Notes under the pieces: model-generated
The model's database searches: none
Seen by the model: the letters and a program-made list of their open reading frames with translations, nothing else
What the model was told of the DNA's origin: nothing
From: Hamadaea sp.
GTDB taxonomy: Bacteria > Actinomycetota > Actinomycetes > Mycobacteriales > Micromonosporaceae
Direction: 5' to 3'
Assembly (NCBI RefSeq): GCF_013362815.1
Contig: NZ_JABFVK010000099.1
Span: 1-42,095, forward strand
Length of the DNA: 42,095 bases
Shown: in pieces, positions 33,577 through 40,902 of the stretch
Layout: every line of letters begins with the position of its first letter
Position numbering within the stretch: the first letter of the stretch is position 1
Translations under genes and position numbers: made by a program

Positions 33577-34253
33577 CGGGCACCGCCGGTCGGGATCAGG
33601 GCGGCGAGCAGTTGTTCGCCGATGAACCGGGTCATGGCCGGCGGGATGGCCTGGGAGAGTTCCTCGCGGGTCATCCAGTCGATGCCCATGACCGTCTGCC
33701 GGTCGGTGAACGAGCCTTTCCAGCCGTGGCCTTGGCCGCTGTCACCGGTGCCGTAGACGCCGATGATCCGGCCGCGTTTGGTGTGGCAGTAGCAGCCACC
33801 GGCACCCATGAGCAGCCGGTTGGATTCGAAGCGTCGATGCCGGCGTAGCCATACCCGGCCGCGGGTCGCGGTGTCGGTGTGCAGACCGAACTCGGTACCG
33901 CACAAGGTGACGGCCCCGGGCATGTCCGCTCCGGGAACGTTTTCGATCACATACGGCCGGCCCAGGATGTCCAGGGCGGTGCGGGTGGCGTCGAGCAGCC
34001 ATCCGGTTCCGTCGTGGCCGACGACGTTGGCCAACGGGGTGTGGTCGTGGCATGGCGGCGAGGCGTGGATCGCGTCGAACCGGTCGCCGTGGGCGGCCAG
34101 GAACTCCAGAGCATCGCCCTGGTGGAACGTGAACGGATAGTTGGGTTGCGGACGGTTGTCGACACCGACGACGTCGAAGCCGGCCAGGTGGTAGCCCATG
34201 CTCGCGCCACCGGCGCAGCAGAACAGGTCCAGCAGACGCGGGCGCGCGGTCAT
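33573..34253 (-). CDS. Small C5-cytosine DNA methyltransferase
   Basis: A 226-aa protein starting MTARPRLLDLFCCAGGASMG. C5-methyltransferase motifs are visible: motif I LDLFCCAGGAS (cofactor), motif IV SPPCHDHT with the nucleophile Cys68, motif VI YVIENVPG (ENV, 104-106) and motif VIII RGRVWLRRHRRFE. The usual PPCQ is PPCH here. The protein is much shorter than typical enzymes, leaving little room for a separate target-recognition domain, as in phage-borne solitary methyltransferases. No restriction endonuclease gene is adjacent. It could protect the element from host restriction. ATG 34253 overlaps the previous stop by 4 bp; a longer start at 34283 is not needed. Confidence 0.88.
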   Translation of the reverse strand: MTARPRLLDLFCCAGGASMGYHLAGFDVVGVDNRPQPNYPFTFHQGDALEFLAAHGDRFDAIHASPPCHDHTPLANVVGHDGTGWLLDATRTALDILGRPYVIENVPGADMPGAVTLCGTEFGLHTDTATRGRVWLRRHRRFESNRLLMGAGGCYCHTKRGRIIGVYGTGDSGQGHGWKGSFTDRQTVMGIDWMTREELSQAIPPAMTRFIGEQLLAALIPTGGAR

Positions 34254-34633
34254 GCCGCACCACCAGCATGCTTGGACTCCCACGCGTCGGCAGCCGACCG
34301 CAGTGCGGTGATGACCGTGTCGGCGGTTTGGCCGTCCCGGTCGTTCCAGTCGGCGATAGGCAGGTCCGACTGCTTCGGGTTCAGGCCGAGGTGGCGGACG
34401 AAGAAGTCTTCGGCCTCGTAGTAGCTGTCCAGCCCGTCGAGGGTGGCGGGGTAGGCCACGCCGCAGGCGGCGTAGTAGATCGCACCGCTCGCGCAGGCGG
34501 GCGGGAACGCAGCGGCGGTGCTGCGGTCGTAGTAGTTGTCGGTGGTCCAGCCGTACACCTGGAGGTAGGTCGCGGCGTCCCGCAGGATCTGCGCCGGAGT
34601 GGCAACCGGCGTCGGGTTGGTGGGGGTGTTCAT
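34250..34633 (-). CDS. DUF6197-family protein
   Basis: A 127-aa protein of the small family annotated DUF6197, common on actinobacterial mobile elements. Typical features are ILRDAATYLQVYGWTTDNYY, a Cys-containing ACASGAIYYAACGVAYPATL and IADWNDRDGQTADTVITALR near the C-terminus. The function is unknown. It overlaps the neighbours by 4 bp. Confidence 0.8.
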   Translation of the reverse strand: MNTPTNPTPVATPAQILRDAATYLQVYGWTTDNYYDRSTAAAFPPACASGAIYYAACGVAYPATLDGLDSYYEAEDFFVRHLGLNPKQSDLPIADWNDRDGQTADTVITALRSAADAWESKHAGGAA

Positions 34634-34986
34634 CGGGTGTGCCTCCCGAGTGCGTAGCCGACGACTCCGGCCGGCATTCCAGTGGTGGTGGGTTCGTCTT
34701 CGTCGGTGGGCCGCTCGTAGGCCAAAGCGGCGTGGTATTCGCGGCTGATCTGCTCGTTGGCAGCGCAGGTGCTCAGGGCACGGGAGATGAGCTCGGCGGC
34801 GACCGGATCGGTGACACGGTCGGCGAGCTCGGTGAGGATCTGGCCCAGGTAGTGGGCGAGGAACGCGTCGCGGACACGGTCAGGGCGTCCGGCGAGGCGG
34901 GTGAGGGTGGCGCGCCCGGCAGCGAGGGGGTCTCGCATCGAGGTCACCGGTTCGGTGAGCCGGGGCAGGGTGAGGGTAGGGTGCAT
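34630..34986 (-). CDS. Hypothetical AICE protein
   Basis: A 118-aa protein starting MHPTLTLPRLTEPVTSMRDP at ATG 34986. The longer in-frame reading up to 35214 is rejected because it runs into the 35024-35063 hairpin and the upstream gene. It is helical (RVRDAFLAHYLGQILTELAD, AAELISRALSTCAANEQISR) with a flexible tail. I do not recognise it. It overlaps the DUF6197 gene by 4 bp. Confidence 0.65.
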   Translation of the reverse strand: MHPTLTLPRLTEPVTSMRDPLAAGRATLTRLAGRPDRVRDAFLAHYLGQILTELADRVTDPVAAELISRALSTCAANEQISREYHAALAYERPTDEDEPTTTGMPAGVVGYALGRHTR

Positions 34987-35023
34987 GACAGCCACGTCCC
35001 TTCGTGGATGGTGGAATGGCCGT

Positions 35024-35063
35024 CCGGACCAGGGCTTCACTTGCCGGTTAGGACCTGGTCCGG
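35024..35063. terminator. Hairpin with a 20-nt loop in the transfer operon
   Basis: Perfect 10-bp arms CCGGACCAGG (35024-35033) and CCTGGTCCGG (35054-35063). It lies between two minus-strand genes without a T-run, so attenuation, RNA processing or protein binding are all possible. Confidence 0.6.
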
Positions 35064-35083
35064 GCGGTGCTGGTGAACTGCGG

Positions 35084-35380
35084 TTATCGGTTGACGCTGG
35101 CCAGCTGTCGCCGCCAGGCGTGCAGTTCCTTCTCATAGGCGCGCTGGGCCGCCGTGGTGATCTGGGCGGCGTCACGCTGGATCCGATACAGGGCGTGGGC
35201 GATGCCCGGCGCACAGGTGGTGCACGCGTACATGCGGGGTTCGAACTCGCGGGGCTTGACCCACCGGCCGCACGGCTCGCACAAGACCTGGGTGACCTTC
35301 GGCCGCTGGAACCGGGCCGCCTTGTGCCCGACCGTGACGGCCGCGTCGGTGATGCGCTGGCGCAGTTTCGGCTTGCTCAT
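35084..35380 (-). CDS. Small zinc-ribbon-like protein
   Basis: A 98-aa basic protein. Two Cys pairs (VLCEPCGRWVKPREF and YACTTCAPG) sit about 20 residues apart, the layout of a zinc ribbon. A long basic C-terminal helix (QITTAAQRAYEKELHAWRRQ) follows. It lies 18 bp downstream of the FtsK-type gene. The role is unknown; DNA or RNA binding is plausible. Confidence 0.75.
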   Translation of the reverse strand: MSKPKLRQRITDAAVTVGHKAARFQRPKVTQVLCEPCGRWVKPREFEPRMYACTTCAPGIAHALYRIQRDAAQITTAAQRAYEKELHAWRRQLASVNR

Positions 35381-35398
35381 GACGGTGTCCTTTCCGGC

Positions 35399-36238
35399 TC
35401 AGGCGGCGAGTGCGTGTTGCGGGCGGCGGATGTAGGCGGCGTAGTCGGCGAGGTGGATCACGTCGTCGTCGGTCAGATAAGCGGCCTTGACCAGCTTCGG
35501 TGTGCCGCCTTCGGCGATCAGCAGACCCGAGCCCTGATTGGTCGGGTCGAGGCTGTTGGCGGTGTAGCCCTTCGAGGCCCAGCCATGGCCCAGCACGATG
35601 TCCGACGACGAGTCGTTGGACGTGCGGCCGCAGAACCGCCACGCGAACAGATCCCGCAAGCTGGTCGGGATGATGTCGCTGGAGGGGCGTTGGGTCGCGG
35701 CCAGGACGATGATGCCGACCGCACGGCCCCGGGCGACCAGGTCCCGCAGCAGAGCCGAGAACATGTCCTGTTCGGTCTTGGAGCCGACGGTGGCGGAAAA
35801 GTACGCGATCTCGTCAATCACGATGAGGATCGCGGAGAACGCATCATCGCGGGTGATCTTGCGGCGGCGGTGCTGGCGCAGATAGGCGTAGCGGTTGTCC
35901 ATCACCTGCTGCACCCGCAACAGGGTGCGGATCGCGTGTTTCTGGTCCGGGCCGACGAACACGTCGGCGACTTGCTCCCACAGGCCGAGTTCGACCTGCT
36001 TGCCGTCGATCAGACACAGGCGGCAGTCGGCCGACAGGGCGGCGTGCGCCAGATAGTTCGACAGCAGCGACGATTTGCCCGCGCCGGGCTCACCGCCGAT
36101 CAGCTTGTTGCGGTACATCATGGTCACGTAGACCGGCTTGCCGAACTCGTCCACCCCGATGAACACCGGGTCGAAGATCGACAGGTTCGGCGCGACCGGA
36201 ATCGCAGGCCGCACGAACGCGGAACCAAGCATGCTCAC
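35399..36238 (-). CDS. traB: FtsK/SpoIIIE-type conjugative DNA translocase (ATPase part)
   Basis: A 279-aa ATPase of the TraB/TraSA type that moves double-stranded DNA between cells during actinomycete conjugation. Walker A is GEPGAGKSS (residues 49-57), and Walker B is ILIVIDE (137-143). The segment IIVLAATQRPSSDIIPTSLR is the typical FtsK sensor region. It carries no membrane segment of its own and is about half the length of full TraB proteins. The 323-aa membrane protein encoded 15 bp upstream probably supplies the missing membrane part. A conserved GSGLLIAEGGTPKLVKAAYL segment completes the motor. The C-terminal DNA-recognition domain expected of TraB is very short or missing. Confidence 0.9.
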   Translation of the reverse strand: MSMLGSAFVRPAIPVAPNLSIFDPVFIGVDEFGKPVYVTMMYRNKLIGGEPGAGKSSLLSNYLAHAALSADCRLCLIDGKQVELGLWEQVADVFVGPDQKHAIRTLLRVQQVMDNRYAYLRQHRRRKITRDDAFSAILIVIDEIAYFSATVGSKTEQDMFSALLRDLVARGRAVGIIVLAATQRPSSDIIPTSLRDLFAWRFCGRTSNDSSSDIVLGHGWASKGYTANSLDPTNQGSGLLIAEGGTPKLVKAAYLTDDDVIHLADYAAYIRRPQHALAA

Positions 36239-36253
36239 GGCAGGAACCTCCTT

Positions 36254-37225
36254 TCAGATGAAGGCGTCGTTGGGGTCATCGGGCAACGAACGGCCGGACG
36301 GGCTAGAACCGTTGCCGCCGTTGGCATTGCTGCCGTTGCCGTTTGGGCGGGGACGCGGGACACGGCCGGTGGGGCGTTCGGGGTCGGCAGGTTCGGGCAC
36401 GTCGGGCAGGTCCAGGCCGACCGGGGGCATGCCCGGCGACAGCGGCACGATCGTGGGGTCGAAACCAGTGCCCCGGCCCACACCGGCAAGCGGGTTGATC
36501 ACGAGGGCGGTCAGCGGGTCGCGGCGGGAGATGTCGATCCGGACCCGGGCGGCGTTCGACTGCGAGGCACGCGAGACGCGGACCTGGTCGGCGCGGCAGG
36601 TTTCCGCCAAAGCGCCGAGCTGACGTTCCAGATCCGCGTAGGTCAGACCCGGGCGCAGAAGGATGGTGACGCGTTCCCCGGCCGGGGTCGGCCACGCCAT
36701 CCCGATCAGCGGCAGACTCCCCGCCCGGCCGTGGCCACCGGAGCGGACCATCGGGGCGAACGCGGTCCGCAGCCGATGCCGCACCGCGAAACACCACACG
36801 ATCGCCACGACCCGATGCCGAATGGCCGGCACGGCGGCCGGAACCCCGACCAGCACCACCAAGACGACAAGCGAGACCGGGACGTTGGTGGCGTTGGCCA
36901 GGGCGGGCCAGCCGAGGAACACGACAAGACCGGCCGTGATCAGATCAGCCCACCACCACAAGGCGCGCAGCAGCGGCCAGATCAGCACCACCGACGCGAC
37001 CAGCAGACCCAGCACGAACCCGATCACCGCCCCGGCGAGCAGGCCCAGCAGCGGGTGCCACACGTGGGAAAGAACCGTGGCCGAGATCAGACCGGTGACG
37101 ATCGCGACGATCCAGAACGTCAACTGCGCCTTGCGCTGAAACTGCACCCGCACCGGCTGGTCCACCAAAGTGACGCTGCCGGTGTGCTGACGGCCGAACA
37201 GGCCACCAGAACTAGAATTGGACAC
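36254..37225 (-). CDS. Membrane protein of the conjugation module
   Basis: A 323-aa protein. GTG 37225 follows a strong AAGGAGG, so I chose it; upstream in-frame codons would cross that site. After a short soluble start (SSSGGLFGRQHTGSVTLVDQ) come at least four membrane segments in two hairpins (LTFWIVAIVTGLISATVLSH, LLGLLAGAVIGFVLGLLVAS, ADLITAGLVVFLGWPALA, SLVVLVVLVGVPAAVPA). Residues about 185-260 form a soluble alpha/beta domain (GERVTILLRPGLTYADLERQ). The C-terminal 60 residues are Pro/Asn/Gly-rich. It probably anchors the FtsK-type ATPase encoded next, forming a two-gene equivalent of TraB. Confidence 0.82.
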   Translation of the reverse strand: MSNSSSGGLFGRQHTGSVTLVDQPVRVQFQRKAQLTFWIVAIVTGLISATVLSHVWHPLLGLLAGAVIGFVLGLLVASVVLIWPLLRALWWWADLITAGLVVFLGWPALANATNVPVSLVVLVVLVGVPAAVPAIRHRVVAIVWCFAVRHRLRTAFAPMVRSGGHGRAGSLPLIGMAWPTPAGERVTILLRPGLTYADLERQLGALAETCRADQVRVSRASQSNAARVRIDISRRDPLTALVINPLAGVGRGTGFDPTIVPLSPGMPPVGLDLPDVPEPADPERPTGRVPRPRPNGNGSNANGGNGSSPSGRSLPDDPNDAFI

Positions 37226-37262
37226 GACGAGTCCCCCTCCTTGCAGGGTCAGGACTTGGCAG

Positions 37263-37304
37263 GTCCGGGGTCGCAGCGACGCCAATCACTACGCGACCCC
37301 GGAC
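37263..37304. terminator. Hairpin with an 18-nt loop between pra-like and transfer genes
   Basis: Perfect 12-bp arms GTCCGGGGTCGC (37263-37274) and GCGACCCCGGAC (37293-37304). Like the hairpin at 35024, it has no T-run and a long loop. It sits where attenuation would separate pra expression from transfer genes. Confidence 0.65.
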
Positions 37305-37351
37305 ACTCAAAGCTTGAGAAGAAAATGCCGAGAGTTGCTGGCAGTTGCCGG

Positions 37352-37699
37352 TCAGCCGACCGACGCGAGAACCTGCGCCGGGCGGATCTCAGCGGCCTTG
37401 AACGACACGCCCTGCCGCACCGACTTGTTCCGGTCCAGATTCGCCCACGGGATGATCTCCAAATCGACCACCTCGACCGGCTGACGCCACTTCACCGCCG
37501 GAGCCGAAGCCGACGCCACCGACACCGCCATCGTGTCCGCACCCTCGTCCTCGCCCTTCCACGCGGTCAGCTCCACCACCCACACTGGGTAGCCGCTGTT
37601 CACGTCGACCTTCTGCCGACCCTCGTTGTCCACCTTCGGAGCCGCCGACTTCGCGACCTCGAACTCGATCCCGTCCGTCTTGAGCTTGTAGCTCGCCAT
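37352..37699 (-). CDS. pra: Pra-like activator of AICE replication and excision
   Basis: A 115-aa beta-rich protein: MASYKLKTDGIEFEVAKSAA, then SGYPVWVVELTAWKG, AVSVASASAPAVKWRQPVEV and FKAAEIRPAQ. Size, strand pattern and position match the Pra family of pSAM2-like elements, whose product switches on replication and excision. The sequence assignment is by general resemblance, not exact motifs. AGGAGG lies nine bases upstream of ATG 37699. It is the first gene of the minus-strand operon and faces the GntR repressor across a shared control region. Confidence 0.65.
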   Translation of the reverse strand: MASYKLKTDGIEFEVAKSAAPKVDNEGRQKVDVNSGYPVWVVELTAWKGEDEGADTMAVSVASASAPAVKWRQPVEVVDLEIIPWANLDRNKSVRQGVSFKAAEIRPAQVLASVG

Positions 37700-37762
37700 C
37701 GTTGATTCCTCCTGTGGTGTGCGCTCTCAGCGCTCGATTCGGCTTGTGCGTTTGACTGTACC

Positions 37763-37812
37763 AGCCTCTTCTAGTTCGTACTAGTACGATATCAAGATTT
37801 TCTAGAGCGTGC
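37763..37812. promoter_or_regulatory. pra/korSA divergent control region with a perfect palindrome
   Basis: TCGTACTAGTACGA (37776-37789) is a perfect 14-bp palindrome inside an AT-rich stretch flanked by TTCTAG repeats (37769-37774 and 37799-37804). GntR/KorSA proteins bind such sites. On the minus strand, TTGATA directly precedes the palindrome and a weak -10-like TAGAAG follows it, so bound repressor would block pra. Confidence 0.65.
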
Positions 37813-37851
37813 TGGCTCGCTTTAGTCGGACCGATTGCCTAGCCTGTAGGC

Positions 37852-38211
37852 GTGCCCATCAGCCCGAACGACCCACGCCCTAGCTACGTGCAGATTGCCG
37901 ATCACCTGCGAAAGAAGATCGAAAGCGGCGAGCTTGCTCCGGGTCAACGCCTGCCTTCCGGACGCCAGATGGCAGAGGAGTATGGCGTCGCTGCCATGAC
38001 CGTTCAGCAGGCCATCGGTGAACTCGGCGACCTCGTCGTGCGGTGGCAAGGACGCGGCGTTTTCGTCCGCGAACATGACAGCACCTCCGGCAGCAGTGAA
38101 TCCCTCACGGTCCAGGACGTTGTGGACCATCTTGCCGCCCTTCGGGCATCGTTCGAGAACTTGGAGTCGCGGGTAGCGAAGCTGGAGGCGCAGCGGACCC
38201 GGCAGTCGTGA
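37852..38211 (+). CDS. korSA: GntR-family repressor (KorSA-like)
   Basis: A 119-aa GntR protein. The winged helix spans residues 8-75: PSYVQIADHLRKKIESGELA, then PGQRLPSGRQMAEEYGVAAM and TVQQAIGELGDLVVRWQGRG. The C-terminal third is a coiled coil (LTVQDVVDHLAALRASFENL, ESRVAKLEAQ) rather than a ligand domain, as in KorSA of pSAM2. The start is GTG 37852 without an obvious ribosome-binding site, so the message may be leaderless. It probably represses the divergent pra gene and its own. Confidence 0.9.
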   Translation: MPISPNDPRPSYVQIADHLRKKIESGELAPGQRLPSGRQMAEEYGVAAMTVQQAIGELGDLVVRWQGRGVFVREHDSTSGSSESLTVQDVVDHLAALRASFENLESRVAKLEAQRTRQS

Positions 38212-38372
38212 TCGCATCCACCCGGAGGCTGAGACGCTTGGCTCGCGCATTGAGGTCTGCGATCTCGCTTGCGATCTCGCGCATCAGGTCCGACGTCATG
38301 CATCTAGGACACCAGCCAAGTCGAAGCGTTGAAACGCATGCATGTCGTCAGGACAGGGGAGGTCGATAGGCA

Positions 38373-38401
38373 TTGACTAGGCATCTACTGTCCGATGCAA
38401 T
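38373..38401 (+). promoter_or_regulatory. Promoter of the XRE-led cargo operon
   Basis: TTGACT (38373-38378) and TGCAAT (38396-38401) are separated by 17 bp, a good sigma-70-type pair. Transcription would start near 38408, about 34 nt before ATG 38442. This argues that the TTG at 38373 is the -35 box and not the start codon. Confidence 0.6.
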
Positions 38402-38441
38402 AGGCCCAGACCACTCTGACGGGGACGGGGGGACCTGGAAG

Positions 38442-39929
38442 ATGCCGCTCAACGCTGACGCAGCAACGCCGAATCTGGCCCTGTACAACCTTCGCGACGC
38501 AGCAGGACAGTCCCAACAGGACGTTGCCGAAGCCGTCAACCGGTTGGCCGGTACGGGCGGCAAGACCGGTTCGGTCACTGCGAATCAGGTGAGCCGGTGG
38601 GAACGCGGAGTCACTCGCCCTTCCCCGTTCTACCGCCGACTACTCTCTGAACACTTCGGAGTCTCGGTCGAGGCTCTCGGCCTTGTCCGGCCCCGTGAAG
38701 CTCTTCATGACCGTGAAGGGACCGCCACTCCTGCTCCATCGTTCGAGATCCAGGCACCGGCAGCGACAGGCCCTCATCCACTCGTCACCAACAGCCAGAG
38801 TGAGTGGCGGGCGATTCGACGCGCTCTAAACTCCAACCGAGTTGCACTCGCCCACAGCGTCGCTGCCCTCTATGAGGCTGGTACGACTTTGGCCGGCACT
38901 GGACTACTAGCCAACCCAGACCTGTTGCCGCCGGATGCTCTGCCGCTAGAAGCTGTGGAACTGGAGCCGGACGACCGCGCGGCGCGACCGGAGGTCACCG
39001 GCAAGGAAGACTTCGCCGATCATGTCCGCCCCCTGATCGATCCCGGACGTCGGTTCCATCGCTACAGCCACGCCGTTCGAGGGTTGGACCACCCCCGGCT
39101 CTTCGAGAACCGCATGCTCTGGCGGCTCCTCGACATCTCGTGGAACGCCCAAGCGGGATACATGGCCTTCGGCGACACGTCGTACTTCGAGCAAGTCGAC
39201 GTTTGTGAGGCGCTTGCCCATGAAGCTGCGGCCTCGCTCATTTCGGCGGACGGACGCGTCTCCCCTGCGACATGGAAGGGGCTCGGAATTCGGCGCAGGC
39301 TAGGCGATCCCTTCGACCTTGGCAGCCGGGCATTGGGCACGTCGACCGACACGTTGACCATCCGTCGCGATCGATACGGCGCGACATTCGTCCTTCACGA
39401 TCGCAACGCGGGCAACGTTGCCGTTGCTGGCGGGATGCTGCACGTCATGCCCTGTGGCGTCTTCCAGCCATCGAGCATCAGTCAAGCCGCGCTTGCCGCC
39501 GACTTCAGCCTTTGGCGCAACATCATGCGGGAGTACTCGGAGGAATTCCTCGGCAATCCGGAGCATGACGGCGACGGCCACCCCATCGATTACTCCGCGC
39601 CGCCCTTCGACATGTTCGAGCAAGGGCGATCGGCAGGCAAGATCCGGCCATACTGCCTCGGATTCGGGCTGGACGCCTTGACGCTCTACGGCGAGATCCT
39701 TACCACCGTGGTCTTTGACGCCGACGTCTACGACACTCTGTTTGGCAACATGGTCGACGCCAATGAGGAAGGCACCGTCGTGAAGACCGGGCGCGTGCAT
39801 CCGACATCGGCAATTCCGTTCACAGAGCACACCATCAGGGAACTGATCGGGTCGAAGCGCCTCGCTCCAGCCGCAGCCGCATGCCTTCAGCTTGCCTGGC
39901 AACACCGCCACACGCTGCTTGCCGACTAG
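38442..39929 (+). CDS. XRE helix-turn-helix protein with a Nudix-like C-terminal region
   Basis: A 495-aa protein. I chose ATG 38442, downstream of the promoter; a TTG 23 codons earlier overlaps the -35 box. Residues 10-65 form an XRE domain (NLRDAAGQSQQDVAEAVNRL, VSRWERGVTRPSPFYRRLLS). The following 400 residues match no domain I can name with confidence. One segment, HVMPCGVFQPSS followed by LWRNIMREYSEEFLG, recalls a Nudix box (REuxEExGu), but the expected upstream Glu and exact Gly spacing are missing, so activity may be lost. The stop lies 9 bp before the next start codon. It may sense an intracellular nucleotide and control the cargo operon or the element. Confidence 0.85.
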   Translation: MPLNADAATPNLALYNLRDAAGQSQQDVAEAVNRLAGTGGKTGSVTANQVSRWERGVTRPSPFYRRLLSEHFGVSVEALGLVRPREALHDREGTATPAPSFEIQAPAATGPHPLVTNSQSEWRAIRRALNSNRVALAHSVAALYEAGTTLAGTGLLANPDLLPPDALPLEAVELEPDDRAARPEVTGKEDFADHVRPLIDPGRRFHRYSHAVRGLDHPRLFENRMLWRLLDISWNAQAGYMAFGDTSYFEQVDVCEALAHEAAASLISADGRVSPATWKGLGIRRRLGDPFDLGSRALGTSTDTLTIRRDRYGATFVLHDRNAGNVAVAGGMLHVMPCGVFQPSSISQAALAADFSLWRNIMREYSEEFLGNPEHDGDGHPIDYSAPPFDMFEQGRSAGKIRPYCLGFGLDALTLYGEILTTVVFDADVYDTLFGNMVDANEEGTVVKTGRVHPTSAIPFTEHTIRELIGSKRLAPAAAACLQLAWQHRHTLLAD

Positions 39930-39938
39930 GAGACAATC

Positions 39939-40901
39939 TTGCGAGTTCTTGTCACCGGTGGCACCGGGTTCCTCGGCCGAGCGGTGGTCGCAGAGCTAGC
40001 CAGTCACGGTGCGCTAGTAACGGCCCTCACGCACACTCGGCCGGGGCTCTCGATTCCCGGTGCCGATAGCGTCCGCAGGGCAGACCTACGGCACCTGATC
40101 GGACTAGCTGACGTCGTTAACGAGATCCAGCCGGACGCGATCTGCCACCTCGCCGCGCTCGCCACTGCGCGGGAGTCTTTCGCCAAGGCGATCGAGTACT
40201 ACGACGTCAACGTCACCGGGACAATCAACCTCCTGCGAGCGGTCGAAGCTGCCCGGCTTAAGCGGCCCCCGAAGGTCATCTTTGCATCGACCAACGCCGT
40301 CTACGGCTCCGGCAAATCCGGCGCGCTTACCGAGGACGACCCGCCAAATCCAGAGAGCCCGTACGCAGCTTCAAAGCTCGCAGCCGAGCAGTTGATCAGC
40401 GGGTACGCCCGAACCGGGGCGATCGGAGCCTCGATTCTCCGCTGCTTCAATATCGCTGGCGCAACAGCGGACGGCTATGGCGACCCGGATCAAACCCGGA
40501 TCATCTCCAACGTCATCCGAGCAGCCAATGGTGAGATCCCGCACGTGACAGTGAACGGTGACGGCAGCGCAGTCCGAGAATTCACACATGTCTTGGATGT
40601 AGCTGAAGCGGTCCGGCTAGCCCTGCGATCCACCGAGGCCGGTTACGGAGAGGTCTTCAACATCGGTACCGGCGTGGGGCTCTCCATGATGGAGGTCATC
40701 CGAGCTGGTGAACGCATCACCGGGCGTTCCATCGAGATCGTCCATCGGCCGCCCGCACACGAGCCACATACTCTGGTCGCAAATGTCAGCAAGGCACGGG
40801 CTTCGCTTGGCTGGAAAGCTCGCCGCTCATCCATCGATCGGATTCTCGCAGATGCATGGAAGGCTACGAACCGCGGCCAGCGTCAGGTAAAGGCTCGATA
40901 G
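39939..40901 (+). CDS. Extended SDR, nucleotide-sugar epimerase/dehydratase-like
   Basis: A 320-aa protein. The start is TTG 39939, supported by AGGAGA about seven bases upstream and by the immediate Rossmann strand RVLVTGGTGFLGRAVVAELA. Other family motifs are ICHLAALATARESF, VIFASTNAVYGSG and the catalytic Tyr-xxx-Lys pair in SPYAASKLAAEQLISGYA. VREFTHVLDVAEAVRLAL and the C-terminal VANVSKARASLGWKARRS match the UDP-glucose 4-epimerase/dTDP-glucose dehydratase group. A sugar enzyme is unexpected between a regulator and a YaaC-like gene on an AICE. It ends one base before the next ATG. Confidence 0.9.
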   Translation: MRVLVTGGTGFLGRAVVAELASHGALVTALTHTRPGLSIPGADSVRRADLRHLIGLADVVNEIQPDAICHLAALATARESFAKAIEYYDVNVTGTINLLRAVEAARLKRPPKVIFASTNAVYGSGKSGALTEDDPPNPESPYAASKLAAEQLISGYARTGAIGASILRCFNIAGATADGYGDPDQTRIISNVIRAANGEIPHVTVNGDGSAVREFTHVLDVAEAVRLALRSTEAGYGEVFNIGTGVGLSMMEVIRAGERITGRSIEIVHRPPAHEPHTLVANVSKARASLGWKARRSSIDRILADAWKATNRGQRQVKAR

Positions 40902-40902
40902 G

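Noticed and set aside
34901-37705. Plus-strand open frame of 934 aa across the transfer genes
   Set aside because: It spans several real minus-strand genes and their intergenic gaps and shows no domains.
38105-38299. Possible 64-aa minus-strand gene starting MTSDLMREIASEIADLNARA
   Set aside because: The first 30 residues look protein-like, but there is no ribosome-binding site, the rest overlaps the GntR gene antisense, and the tail is low complexity.
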